From the NCBI RefSeq assembly GCF_025264665.1, contig NZ_CP073697.1, positions 2,604,001 through 2,668,000 of the forward strand: a DNA stretch of 64,000 bases. The letters are read 5' to 3'. The stretch's first letter is position 1, and the number at the start of each line of letters is the position of its first letter. The position numbers and the translations under genes were made by a program. The notes under the pieces are model-generated. The model made no database searches, was not told the DNA's origin, and worked only from the letters and a program-made list of their open reading frames with translations. Positions 46,562 to 55,698 of this stretch are shown piece by piece. The DNA is from Edaphobacter flagellatus (GTDB lineage Bacteria; Acidobacteriota; Terriglobia; Terriglobales; Acidobacteriaceae).

Positions 46562-48205
46562 ATGAAATATCACGAGAAGCTATCCATGCGGGGCTCCTCC
46601 CCATGGAAATTTGTCGTTCTTGCCGTTGTGCTCTTTTCGACGGCTTTGTGGGGGCAGACCTCGGATTCGGCGGCACCGTCAAATATCGACGAGATTCGTG
46701 CTGCGCAGGATAAGAAGATCGAGGCACTTCAGCAGCAGCTGGAGATGATTCAACAACAGATCGTAGAACTGAAACAATCGAATGCGGCGCTGAAGAATGC
46801 GACGGGAGTCTCGTCGTCGGCCTCGCATGCGGAGGCGTCGCTGCAGCCATCTCATGCCGCCGATGCAGTCAAGGCGCCAGCTTCACTGCCGCCGGCACAG
46901 ACAGAACAGGTGGCATCAGCGAGTACGGATCCAAAGGACCCGCATTCCGAGCCATTTTCGTTTGCAGACTTTACCTGGCTGAACGGCAACGCGCGCACCA
47001 AAGACACGCCATACGCTACGAAGTTCTTTACGCCGGAGATTCGTTCCGATGTGAACTACACGTACGACTTCAATCATCCACAGGACAACACCATCGGCGG
47101 ATCGAGCGAGATCTTTCGTGCGAACGAATTTCAGCTGACGCAGTTCGGCGTTGGTGGAGACTTCCACTACGACAACGTGCGTGCGCGCCTGATGACCCAG
47201 TTCGGCATGTACTCGCAGACGACGCCGCGCAACGATGCCAGCACGGCGCGTGGCCAGTGGAACCTTGCCGATGCGTATCGCTATGTGTCGGAGGCTTACG
47301 GCGGGTACCACTTCAACGTGCAGCATGGCATCAATGTCGATGCCGGCATCTTCATGTCATACGTGGGTCTGTTCTCGTACTACCAGTTCGATAACTGGGC
47401 CTATCAGCCGTCGTATGTCTCGTCGAACACGCCGTGGTTCTTCAACGGACTGCGCGTACAGTGGTTCCCGACAGCGAAGCTGAAGATCGAGCCATGGGTC
47501 ACCAACGGTTGGCAGTCGTATGGCCGGTTCAATAAACGGCCCGGTATCGGCGGACAGATTCTCTATCGTCCCAACGGCAAGTGGTCGATCCTGGGCAACC
47601 AGTATGCGGTGGGACGCGACACGCTGGGCGTAACGGGCCGCACGCGCTTTCACTCGGACGACAGTGTTGAGTACAAGTACTATGATCGTCCTCTAAGCAC
47701 CGTCAGCAAGGCGGCGATGACGCTGACGGGAGATATCGGCTGCGAGAGCGGCGGCGGAGTAAGCTGCTTCGGCAACGGCAAGAACGGCCCGAAGCAGAGC
47801 TTCCTCGGCTTCATGGTCTATAACCGTGTCTGGTTCGACCGCGACCGTTATGCCGTTACGGTGGGCGGAGGACGCATCAACAATCCGGGCCGCTACCTTG
47901 TGCTGCTGCCGCCCATCAATGGAGCGACGGCTGCCTCGGGTACGCCGTACTTCACGCAGAACCCGGGCGACCCGTTCAAGGCATGGGACATGTCAGTGAC
48001 GGGAGATTGGATGCCGAGCCAGTACATCACCTACAGGATGGAATACAACCATCGCGCCGCGAATGTTCCTTACTTCAGCGGAGCTGGAGGAGTAACCCCT
48101 CCTGGGGGAAATACCGGAGCGCCGGGTTCGCTTGTCCCGGGCTGGACTCCCGATCTTCGCAACAGCGAAAATCGTGTGACCGCAGCTATCCTTGTGAAGT
48201 TCTAA
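46562..48205 (+). CDS. Outer-membrane beta-barrel porin, BBP2/OmpL-like
   Basis: 547 residues. After the signal peptide (FVVLAVVLFSTALWGQT) comes a coiled-coil stretch (DKKIEALQQQLEMIQQQIVEL) that resembles the periplasmic or trimer-forming segment of many porins. The C-terminal 400 residues alternate aromatic and polar positions and end TAAILVKF with a terminal Phe, as in outer-membrane barrels. Phrases such as VNYTYDFNHPQDNTIGGSS and WKFDNW-type strands match putative porin-2 (BBP2) proteins. ATG at 46562 has agaag upstream; 46586 is also possible. It precedes a GH35 gene by 66 bases, so uptake of galactosides is possible but unproven. Confidence 0.84.
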   Translation: MKYHEKLSMRGSSPWKFVVLAVVLFSTALWGQTSDSAAPSNIDEIRAAQDKKIEALQQQLEMIQQQIVELKQSNAALKNATGVSSSASHAEASLQPSHAADAVKAPASLPPAQTEQVASASTDPKDPHSEPFSFADFTWLNGNARTKDTPYATKFFTPEIRSDVNYTYDFNHPQDNTIGGSSEIFRANEFQLTQFGVGGDFHYDNVRARLMTQFGMYSQTTPRNDASTARGQWNLADAYRYVSEAYGGYHFNVQHGINVDAGIFMSYVGLFSYYQFDNWAYQPSYVSSNTPWFFNGLRVQWFPTAKLKIEPWVTNGWQSYGRFNKRPGIGGQILYRPNGKWSILGNQYAVGRDTLGVTGRTRFHSDDSVEYKYYDRPLSTVSKAAMTLTGDIGCESGGGVSCFGNGKNGPKQSFLGFMVYNRVWFDRDRYAVTVGGGRINNPGRYLVLLPPINGATAASGTPYFTQNPGDPFKAWDMSVTGDWMPSQYITYRMEYNHRAANVPYFSGAGGVTPPGGNTGAPGSLVPGWTPDLRNSENRVTAAILVKF

Positions 48206-48271
48206 CCTCGATACCCTGTTGTTCCGGTGCGCGCGTCCTCAGGGGCGCGCGCACTGTTGTATAAGGATGCA

Positions 48272-50122
48272 ATGGATTATCGTCGCTTCATTCATCTGTA
48301 TCGCGGAGCGCGCCTGCTTGCACTCTGCCTGCTTGTTTCTCTTGCTATGCGTGCGCATGCACAACGGGCGGCGCACACGTTTGCGGTTGCGAATGGACAG
48401 TTCACGCTCGACGGCAAGCCCTTCCGCGTGATCTCGGGCGAAATGCACTATCAGCGCATTCCGCGCGCTTACTGGCGCGATCGGTTTCGCATGGCGAAGG
48501 CGATGGGGCTGAATGCGGTGACGACGTATGTCTTCTGGAACGTACACGAGCCGCAGCCGGGTGTCTACGACTTCAGCGGTAATAACGATGTTGCAGAGTT
48601 TATCCGCGAAGCTCAGCAGGAGGGGCTCTACGTGATTCTGCGCCCTGGCCCTTATGTCTGTGCCGAGTGGGAGTGGGGCGGCTATCCGGCGTGGCTGTTG
48701 AAGGATCGCGGCATTGTTGTGCGCACGACCGATACGAAATTCATGCAGCCTGCTGCACGCTGGATCAAGCGGCTCGGCCAGGAGCTGGCTCCGCTGCAGA
48801 TCGGCAACGGCGGCCCGATCATTCTGACGCAGGTTGAGAACGAGTACGGCTCCTTCGGCAAGGATCACGAGTACATGCAGCAGATTCACAAGCTGCTGGT
48901 GGATGCGGGCTTTACCAAGTCGCAGCTCTACACGGCTGACGGCCCGGAGCAGGTTCCGGATGGCTCGCTGCCCGATCTACCGGTCGGCATCAACTTTGGC
49001 GCGGGCAAGCCGGGTGATGCGGAAGCAGCATTCGCCACACTCAAGAAGCTGCGTCCCAATGGCCCTTTCTTCAACAGTGAGTATTGGGCCGGCTGGTTCG
49101 ATCACTGGGGAGCGAAGCATGCGCATACGAACACTGACGCGCAGGTTGCGAACCTGCAGTGGATGCTGGAGCAGGGCTACTCGGTCAGCATCTATATGTT
49201 TCATGGCGGCACGAGCTTCGGCTGGATGAACGGCGCGAACTCCAACGGTAAGAACTACGAACCGGATGTGACGAGCTACGACTATGACTCGGCGCTGGAT
49301 GAGAGCGGTCGGCCCACGCCGAAGTACTTTGCCATGCGCGATGCGATTGCGAAGGTCACCGGCGTGACGCCGCCTGCTGTGACTGAAGTGGCGTCTGCCA
49401 TCAGCGTGCCGGCTTTCCCTCTCGCAGAGACGGCATCGCTGTGGGATAACCTGCCGCTCGCCATCAGCTCGGAGCAGGTGCAGAGCATGGAAGATATTGG
49501 CCAGGCTTACGGCTGGATTCTTTATCGCACACATCTGAAGGCTGATGCAGCGGGCGAGCTTGTGCTCGATCAACTGCACAGTTATGCGCAGGTGTATGTG
49601 AACAAGAAGCTGGCTGGCACGATCGATCGCCGGTTGAATCAGAATAGCCTCAAGCTCGAAGCGAAGGCAGGCGCGCAGCTCGACATTCTGGTTGAGAATA
49701 CGGGCCGTGTGAACTTCGGCAAGACTATTGGTGGCGAGCGCGCAGGCATCACCAAGCAGGCCACGCTCAACGGCGCGCCGTTGCTTGGCTGGGAGATTTA
49801 TCCGCTGACGATGGCGCACGTCGACAAGCTGCGCTTTGCGAAGAAGGCGTGCGAAGGGCCCTGCTTTTATCGTGGAGGCTTCGATGTTGCTGCGACTGCC
49901 GACACTTTCCTTGATACGGGTGCCTTCAATAAAGGTCAGCTATGGCTCAACGGCCGTGCGCTTGGACGCATCTGGAACGTTGGGCCGCAGCGTACGCTCT
50001 ATACGCCGGGGCCGTTCCTGAACAAAGGACATAACGAGACGGTGGTCTTCGACGCGCAGGGCAAGATGGGTGGCACGCTGCGTGGCCTCGATAAGCCGGT
50101 TCTCGATGCACCGGTGAAGTAA
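48272..50122 (+). CDS. Secreted beta-galactosidase, GH35
   Basis: 616-residue retaining glycosidase with signal peptide (LALCLLVSLAMRAHAQ). GH35 markers: GKPFRVISGEMHYQRIPR, acid/base Glu191 in LTQVENEYGSFG, nucleophile Glu270 in FFNSEYWAGWFDHWG, and GGTSFGWMNGANSN. C-terminal beta-jelly-roll domains follow (LDTGAFNKGQLWLNGRALGR). It releases galactose from beta-galactosides such as plant galactans. aagga six bases before the ATG at 48272 sets the start. It may be co-transcribed with the porin gene and ends at a bidirectional terminator. Confidence 0.95.
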   Translation: MDYRRFIHLYRGARLLALCLLVSLAMRAHAQRAAHTFAVANGQFTLDGKPFRVISGEMHYQRIPRAYWRDRFRMAKAMGLNAVTTYVFWNVHEPQPGVYDFSGNNDVAEFIREAQQEGLYVILRPGPYVCAEWEWGGYPAWLLKDRGIVVRTTDTKFMQPAARWIKRLGQELAPLQIGNGGPIILTQVENEYGSFGKDHEYMQQIHKLLVDAGFTKSQLYTADGPEQVPDGSLPDLPVGINFGAGKPGDAEAAFATLKKLRPNGPFFNSEYWAGWFDHWGAKHAHTNTDAQVANLQWMLEQGYSVSIYMFHGGTSFGWMNGANSNGKNYEPDVTSYDYDSALDESGRPTPKYFAMRDAIAKVTGVTPPAVTEVASAISVPAFPLAETASLWDNLPLAISSEQVQSMEDIGQAYGWILYRTHLKADAAGELVLDQLHSYAQVYVNKKLAGTIDRRLNQNSLKLEAKAGAQLDILVENTGRVNFGKTIGGERAGITKQATLNGAPLLGWEIYPLTMAHVDKLRFAKKACEGPCFYRGGFDVAATADTFLDTGAFNKGQLWLNGRALGRIWNVGPQRTLYTPGPFLNKGHNETVVFDAQGKMGGTLRGLDKPVLDAPVK

Positions 50123-50130
50123 TACGAATG

Positions 50131-50166
50131 CAAAAGAGGGAGCGGCTTAGCCGGTCCCTCTTTTTG
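50131..50166. terminator. Bidirectional terminator between GH35 and DHA2 genes
   Basis: Stem caaaagaggga...tccctcttttt with an inner cggc/ccgg part; A-run on one side and T-run on the other, serving both convergent genes. Confidence 0.88.
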
Positions 50167-50177
50167 TTGACCTGAAT

Positions 50178-51842
50178 TTAGTGGCCTGCAGATGGGCTGG
50201 CGTTCTTCGGTGGCTTCGGAATGAAGAACAACAGCGGAAGCATGCACGCGCAGAAGATGCACATGTATTGGATGATGTCGAGATAGGCCAGCATCCCGGC
50301 CTGGCGATGCATCTGGTTGTAGATCCACGCCTGTGCAGTGTGCGCCGCGTCGCCCAGCATCGGGTTGCCGCCGCCGTGTCCGCCGAAGGCTTCCTTGAGC
50401 TGCTTCACCTGATTCACAAAGGCAGGATTGCCCGGTGTGAGGTTACGGATCATGTTGGTCTCATGCGCAGCCGTTCGTCGCGTCAGCATCGTGGCGACAA
50501 ACGCTGTGCCGCACGATCCGCCGATGTTGCGTGCGAGGTTCGTCAGGCCGGAGACGTCGTTGCTCTCCGACTGCTTCACGCCGATGTACGCGATCATGTT
50601 GATCGGAATGAAGAGGAAGGCCAGTCCCGAGGCCTGGAAGATGCGCAGGAAGACCAGGCGTCCGTAGCTGATCTGCAGGTCCATCGTGCTCATCAGCAAC
50701 AACGCCAGCGTCAGCATGGTGAAGCCGTAACCCATCAGCTTGCGCGGATCGACCTTGCTCGAAAGGAAGCCGACGACCGGCATCATCGCCATCATCATCA
50801 GTCCGGCAGGGGAGAGCACCATACCCGCGAGCTGGGCGGTGTAACCCAGCAATGTCTGTACAAACTGCGGGATCAGCACCGTCGTGCCATAGAGCGAGAA
50901 GCCGAGCACGAACATCAGGATGAAGCCAATGGCGAAGTTGCGCCGTTTGAACAACGTGAGATTCACGATCGGACGATGCCCGACACGAAGCTGCCGCAGC
51001 TCCCACCAGATCATGATGACGAACGCGATGATCATGGCAAAGAAGAAGAACGTGATCAGCGGAGAGGAGAACCAGTCGTCCTCCTGGCCCTTGTCGAGGA
51101 TGAACTCGAGCGAGCCGAAGGTGAGACCCAGCAGACCGAAGCCGAGAAAGTCGAGCTTGATGCCGCCCTTCTGCGATTCCTTCACCTGATCGGCGACCCA
51201 CGGTGGATCTTCGACGATGCGCGATGTCAGAAAGAGTGACAGGAGGCAGATCGGCACGTTCAGGAAGAAGATCCAGCGCCAGTCGTAGTTGTCGGTGATC
51301 CATCCGCCCAGCGTGGGACCGATCGCGGGAGCGACGACGACGGCGAGTCCATACATCGCAAAGGCCTGTCCGCGTTTTTCCGGCGGGAAGGTGTCGGCAA
51401 GGATCGCCTGTTCTGACGGAGCGAGTCCGCCTCCGCCGATGCCCTGCAGGATGCGGAAGAAGACCAGCAGCGGAAGCGACGGAGCGAGTCCGCACAGCGC
51501 CGAGCTGATGCCGAACAGCAGGACGCAGATCATGTAGAACTTCTTGCGTCCGATAAATGTCGTCATGTACGCGCCGGCCGGAAGGATCACGGCGTTGGCG
51601 ACGAGGTATGCGGTCAGGACCCAGGTGGCTTCGTCCTGGCTTGCGCCGAGTCCACCAGCGATGTGCGGCAGAGCCACATTGGCGATCGACGAATCGAGCA
51701 CCTCCATGAAGGTCGCAAGCGTGACGGTCATTGCGACGATCCACGGATTGATCTTCGGCTTCCACGCAACGTGATGCGTGGCCGTTTCCTGTTTCGGTTC
51801 CGGCAGGTCTGTTCCGGGGAGATCTAAAGTTGTCGTCGCCAT
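50178..51842 (-). CDS. DHA2-family MFS multidrug efflux pump (EmrB-like)
   Basis: 554-residue inner-membrane proton antiporter with about 14 predicted helices. DHA2 features: N-terminal VTLATFMEVLDSSIANVALPHI (motif with Asp in helix 1), LTAYLVANAVILPAGAYMTTFIGRKKFY (motif A region) and LQGIGGGGLAPSEQAILADTFP with motif C-like GPTLGGWITDNYDWRW. Such pumps usually work with an EmrA-type membrane-fusion protein and an outer-membrane factor; neither is next to it. It exports toxic organic compounds. The start ATG at 51842 is clear. Confidence 0.93.
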   Translation of the reverse strand: MATTTLDLPGTDLPEPKQETATHHVAWKPKINPWIVAMTVTLATFMEVLDSSIANVALPHIAGGLGASQDEATWVLTAYLVANAVILPAGAYMTTFIGRKKFYMICVLLFGISSALCGLAPSLPLLVFFRILQGIGGGGLAPSEQAILADTFPPEKRGQAFAMYGLAVVVAPAIGPTLGGWITDNYDWRWIFFLNVPICLLSLFLTSRIVEDPPWVADQVKESQKGGIKLDFLGFGLLGLTFGSLEFILDKGQEDDWFSSPLITFFFFAMIIAFVIMIWWELRQLRVGHRPIVNLTLFKRRNFAIGFILMFVLGFSLYGTTVLIPQFVQTLLGYTAQLAGMVLSPAGLMMMAMMPVVGFLSSKVDPRKLMGYGFTMLTLALLLMSTMDLQISYGRLVFLRIFQASGLAFLFIPINMIAYIGVKQSESNDVSGLTNLARNIGGSCGTAFVATMLTRRTAAHETNMIRNLTPGNPAFVNQVKQLKEAFGGHGGGNPMLGDAAHTAQAWIYNQMHRQAGMLAYLDIIQYMCIFCACMLPLLFFIPKPPKNASPSAGH

Positions 51843-51999
51843 GAGAAAGGAAGTTTGACTAGAAGTTTCGATTCGCTGGAAATTTCACCGGATTCAATTT
51901 CTTCCGGAGTTTCTTCGCGTGATGCACTTAAAAAGGTGCAGGCCGCACATAGATTTACAACATGTACGGCCTGAGGGTTCGGTCGAAGAGCGCATTAAT

Positions 52000-53556
52000 T
52001 TAATGCGAGTAGTTCTGTGCGTAGATATCGCGCGGAAGTCCCTGATTGCGTGCCTGCTGTTTGAAGGCTTCGGCCTGCTCACGCGTCATCGGTCCGCCAA
52101 CTGTAACCAAATAGGGAGCGTGTCCGGTCGGCGAAAAGACTTCTGCGTTCAGCGACGGATGTTGCTTTGCAAGGGTCTCTGCTTTGTGCTGTGCCTGATC
52201 TTCATGGTTATAAGTGAAGGCCACAACGCGCCACTGCGTCTTTCCGCCTGCTGCCTGATTGTTGACTGCTGCAGCAATGGGTGAAGCAGGAACTGCCGCT
52301 ACGCGATTGTTGGCAGAGGTTTTTGCTGAAAGCGGCTTGGTTGCGGAAGGCTTGGTCGCTGCTGGCGCAGTTGCAGTTGCATCGGGTGTGCTCGATGTGG
52401 CTGCCGGTTTTATCGCCGGAGTGTTCGTGCTGGTGCCCGGCTCGCTGCGCACCATGCGCCAGCCGATCAGAAGGGCCAGCAGGACCAGCGCAGCGATACC
52501 GGCGACGATCATGCGGTTCCGTTTCTGGTCGGCTTCGTCGACTGACTTTACGATACGGTGCCGCACATCGGGTGTTTGTGTGATCGCGGGCTTCTCTGCA
52601 GGCAGACTCTCGGCAACTGCTTTGGGTGATGTCGCTGTTGCCGGAGCAGGTGCTGTGGCAGGCGGCTTCGCAACGGGAGTTGAAGAACCTGGTACAGCGG
52701 TCTGCTTCTCGAAAAGGTTCTCCTGCACGGCTGTTGATGCCGGAGCGTTCGCCTCCGTGGATGCGACAGGCTCAGCCTTGGCTGCAGGCTCGACCGGCCT
52801 TACCGGAGTTTGAGGAGCCGCGGATGGTTTGGCTGGTTGCGCTACAGCTTCCGCCACCTGTATGGGAGAGACTGGCCCGAGTGCGGCGGTCATCTCCGTC
52901 AGTCCCCAGCGGCCACTTAATCCGTTGCGAATGATGCCGTCGAATGGGCTGGGCAGCAGTGTTGCAGAGCCTTGCAGGCTGGTGCGTCCGGTAAGAGCCT
53001 GCAGCAGAACGACGGAGACGGCATGCACGTCTGCGGCTTTTTGCTCTGCGATGTTCGGGCCGATGCCGTCGGGATCGTCGACAGCGAGCTTCACGCAGTC
53101 GCTGCGCAGTTTTACGGTCTCGCCGGCAGCCAGAATATTTGCGGGCTCAACCTGGCCATGCACAAATCCGCGCTCATGCAGGGCCTTCAGCGCAGAGAGC
53201 AGGCTGGCTGCAAGTTGCTTGGCTTCGTCTGTGGTGAGCGTGCGGTTCTCCAGCAGCTCAGCCAGTGAAATTTCGGTCGGTTCCATCACGGCGTAGACCA
53301 GCGGTGTACCGTCGAGCACGGTCTCGCCGAACTTGCGCATCGTGATCAGGTTTTCCTGCTTGATCTCCGAGATGGTCCGCCAGCGATCGAGAATCTCCGA
53401 TTCATCGAAGTGGGCCTCGATGACGCGGACAAGCGAGGCGGTTCCTGTTCCATTTGTTGTGACAAAGAAGGCGCTCCGGCCCTCAGGGCGCAGCAGCTTC
53501 TTCAGTGGATACACCTCGGCGATCGTTCTTCCTTCGTAATCGCTCCACAGCTTCAT
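52000..53556 (-). CDS. Membrane pseudokinase with C-terminal SPOR domain
   Basis: 518 residues in three parts. Residues 1-230 follow a Ser/Thr-kinase fold (LLSALKALHERGFVHGQVEPANIL, ADVHAVSVVLLQALTG) but the catalytic residues are altered: HRDLKPxN reads HGQVEPAN at 133-140 (catalytic Asp to Gln, Lys to Glu), DFG is DCV, and the ATP-binding VAIK position reads SLVRVI. Then comes a Pro/Ala-rich linker, one membrane helix at about 349-368 (MIVAGIAALVLLALLIGW), a second linker, and a SPOR domain (441-515, QWRVVAFTYNHEDQAQHKAE). SPOR domains bind septal peptidoglycan in the periplasm. ATG at 53556 is the likely start; a TTG at 53568 is in frame. Confidence 0.85.
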   Translation of the reverse strand: MKLWSDYEGRTIAEVYPLKKLLRPEGRSAFFVTTNGTGTASLVRVIEAHFDESEILDRWRTISEIKQENLITMRKFGETVLDGTPLVYAVMEPTEISLAELLENRTLTTDEAKQLAASLLSALKALHERGFVHGQVEPANILAAGETVKLRSDCVKLAVDDPDGIGPNIAEQKAADVHAVSVVLLQALTGRTSLQGSATLLPSPFDGIIRNGLSGRWGLTEMTAALGPVSPIQVAEAVAQPAKPSAAPQTPVRPVEPAAKAEPVASTEANAPASTAVQENLFEKQTAVPGSSTPVAKPPATAPAPATATSPKAVAESLPAEKPAITQTPDVRHRIVKSVDEADQKRNRMIVAGIAALVLLALLIGWRMVRSEPGTSTNTPAIKPAATSSTPDATATAPAATKPSATKPLSAKTSANNRVAAVPASPIAAAVNNQAAGGKTQWRVVAFTYNHEDQAQHKAETLAKQHPSLNAEVFSPTGHAPYLVTVGGPMTREQAEAFKQQARNQGLPRDIYAQNYSH

Positions 53557-53830
53557 AACACACACCAATCCTTGGGAATGGAATCAAGGGAGAATGCCCC
53601 AAAGGGCAAGCCGAGCAAAAAGGCGCTAAACGTCGCGGGCCGTACACGCGCGCAAGCGCTATGCAATGCTGCCATTATCGTTCATTGGATGCAGGTTTCT
53701 CAACGCGCGGCCACGGCGGGCGGTTCCAGAATTGGTTCGTCTCGTGCGGCCGTGCTAGACTTCGGTCTTCGCCGCAGCTTTCTGTTGCGGTACCGCCTTC
53801 ACAGGCCAATCTAAAAAGCAAAGGTCCCCG

Positions 53831-54616
53831 ATGCACCCGGATCTGGAAAAGATGATTGTGCTGCAGAGCCTCGATATTGAGGCGCGGCGGCTGAACGATG
53901 AGATCGCCGAGCTTCCCAGGCGCGTGCAGAAGCTGGCTGCTGAAGGTGAGGCTGCGAAAAAGCATCTGGCTGCCATTGTCGAAGGCATGGCGAAGGAAGA
54001 CGCGCTGCGCCGCCGTCAGGAACTGGACATCAAGGACCATCAACAGAAGGCTGCTCGGCTGCAGAAGCAGATGGACGTGGTCACCACGACGGCACAGGCT
54101 GCGGCACTTGAGCACGAAATCGCTTTTGCGCAGAACGAGGTCAGTCGGCTTGAGGACGAAGAACTGGCCAGCATGGAGCGCACCGAGACGCTGGAGCTGG
54201 AAAAGGCTTCGGCTGAAGAGACCGTCGCGAACCTGACGCGCAGGCACGGCGAGGAGAGCGCGAAGACGGCTGAGGCGCTGGAACGCGATCGTGCGTTGCT
54301 GGCCGAGGTGGAGGCGAAGCGCGCGGATTTGCGTCCGCAGATTGGTGAGAATTCGCTTTCGATGTACGACCGCATTGCGAAGAGCCGCGGAACGGCGCTG
54401 TCGGAAGGTGTCGACCAGAAGTGCTCGGCTTGCCAGATGCTGGTTCGTCCGCAGCGTTGGAACGATCTGCGCGATCGCTCGAACGATGAGCTGATGCTGA
54501 CCTGCGAGACCTGCGGGCGCATTCTTTATTGGGACCCCGCACGCGATGCTCCGCAGAAGAAGCCAGCGGAGCGTCAGGAGAGTATTGCGGCCTCCATCGT
54601 GCGAGCTTCGCTATGA
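53831..54616 (+). CDS. Coiled-coil C4 zinc-ribbon protein (DUF164/zf-RING_7 type)
   Basis: 261 residues. About 190 residues of coiled coil (LNDEIAELPRRVQKLAAEGE to LERDRALLAEVEAKRADL) are followed by a C-terminal zinc ribbon with two Cys pairs: KCSACQMLVRP and LTCETCGRILYW. The pattern matches CdsZ/CT398-type bacterial proteins, which bind other proteins or nucleic acid. Its stop overlaps the next gene's start (ATGA), so the pair is co-translated. The basic C-terminal tail suggests nucleic-acid contact. Confidence 0.88.
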   Translation: MHPDLEKMIVLQSLDIEARRLNDEIAELPRRVQKLAAEGEAAKKHLAAIVEGMAKEDALRRRQELDIKDHQQKAARLQKQMDVVTTTAQAAALEHEIAFAQNEVSRLEDEELASMERTETLELEKASAEETVANLTRRHGEESAKTAEALERDRALLAEVEAKRADLRPQIGENSLSMYDRIAKSRGTALSEGVDQKCSACQMLVRPQRWNDLRDRSNDELMLTCETCGRILYWDPARDAPQKKPAERQESIAASIVRASL

Positions 54617-55140
54617 AACGAATTGCCATCGATATGGACGAGGTGATGGCAGATGCTCTTGGGGAGCATCTGCTGCGTTATAACCGCGATCATGAAGATC
54701 AGCTGACGTTGGCCGACCTGCAGGGCAAGAAGCTTTGGGAGGTGGTTTCGGCCGACCGTCATGAGACGCTGTATGGCTATCTGCAGTCGGAGGATTTTTT
54801 TGAGAACCTGGCGGTGATGCCGGAGTCGCAACGTGTGATCAAGCGGCTGCAGCAGAACTACGAGGTTTTTATCGCCACGGCAGCGATGGAGGTTCCGGCT
54901 TCGTTTGCGCAGAAGTTTCGGTGGCTGGCGAAGTACTTCCCTACGATCTCGCCGGCGAATATTGTGTATTGCGGCGATAAGAGCATCCTGAACGCCGATT
55001 TTCTGATCGACGACAATCCGCGTCAGCTGCGCCGCTTTAAGGGCGAAGGCATCCTGTTTACTTCGCCGCATAACATTGACGTAAAGGGGTACAGGCGCGT
55101 GAACGACTGGCTGGATGTGGAGAAGCTCTTCCTGGGGTGA
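54613..55140 (+). CDS. 5'(3')-deoxyribonucleotidase-like HAD phosphatase
   Basis: 175-residue HAD-superfamily enzyme of the NT5C type, which removes phosphate from deoxyribonucleoside monophosphates. The nucleophile motif is IAIDMDEVMAD (DxDxV), and the acidic motif near the end is DFLIDDNPRQL. A GYLQSEDFFENLAVMP block fits the cap domain. The start ATG at 54613 overlaps the zinc-ribbon gene stop. The preceding frame also stays open from 54529 but those codons are the end of the upstream gene in another frame. Confidence 0.9.
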   Translation: MKRIAIDMDEVMADALGEHLLRYNRDHEDQLTLADLQGKKLWEVVSADRHETLYGYLQSEDFFENLAVMPESQRVIKRLQQNYEVFIATAAMEVPASFAQKFRWLAKYFPTISPANIVYCGDKSILNADFLIDDNPRQLRRFKGEGILFTSPHNIDVKGYRRVNDWLDVEKLFLG

Positions 55141-55410
55141 CCCCCCTCCTATACGACTTTGTAAAGCCCTTGTTTTGTTTGGCTTGTGCGATTTGCACAG
55201 GGCAAAATATTCAAAACAGAAGAGTTGAGCCTAAAAATATTGATTTATAACGAGTTAGCCCCGGTCCTTTTGGACCGGGGCTTTTTTGTTTGCTGATTTA
55301 AGTTTAGCGAAGTGAAGGAAACTCATCGGCAGATTTTTGTGTGTTTATTTGCTTTGGAATGAGGGAGTTGTGATTTTGGGGGGCTTGACAGGCGTTTTCG
55401 CTCCAGTTGG
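55141..55410 (+). repeat. Dispersed intergenic element, copy 2
   Basis: Same order of parts as copy 1 at 30233-30540: C-run and ctatac, aaaatatt boxes at 55204 and 55234 (30 apart), hairpin with T-tail at 55258, tttagcg-aagtgaaggaaact, ctttggaatg, and ggggggcttgacaggcgttttcgct. It starts right after the stop of the nucleotidase gene. Confidence 0.75.
55258..55287 (+). terminator. Rho-independent terminator in intergenic element
   Basis: Perfect 10-bp stem gccccggtcc-tttt-ggaccggggc followed by six T. It lies 117 bases after the nucleotidase stop and inside the dispersed element. Confidence 0.92.
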
Positions 55411-55698
55411 CAGGGCGTTGCGCGCTTCGGGCTTCCCTCCGATATATCTCCTATATCTCCCAACGAGCTCGTCGGGGCCGAGCCTTTGATAGAGCGGTGG
55501 CCGCTTCGCGGCGGCTGGATTCTGACACTCATTCGACTGCGCTCAAGGCAGGCTCAAAAAAGCTGTGCTCTTCCGAAGTGCGGTTCGGGGTTTTGCCGTA
55601 AATGAACTCTCATGGAAGAAGCTGCACGTAAGCATTCGGCGTGAGAAGGGCGTTTATGAGGACTTATCAAATTGCTATGAGTGAGGTAGAAAGGAACA

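Larger units (their letters stand above)
55141..55698. other. 558-bp intergenic region with dispersed element and decayed repeats
   Basis: No credible gene. The left part is copy 2 of the dispersed intergenic element and contains a strong terminator. Positions 55411-55620 hold several short palindromes (e.g. ggccgcttcgcggcggc, gagcctttgatagagcggt) without an ORF. The final stretch before the GTG at 55699 holds the ribosome site of the next gene. Confidence 0.6.

Noticed and set aside
55431-55620. CRISPR-like short repeats
   Set aside because: The palindromes differ in sequence and spacing; no regular repeat-spacer pattern exists here or elsewhere in the window.
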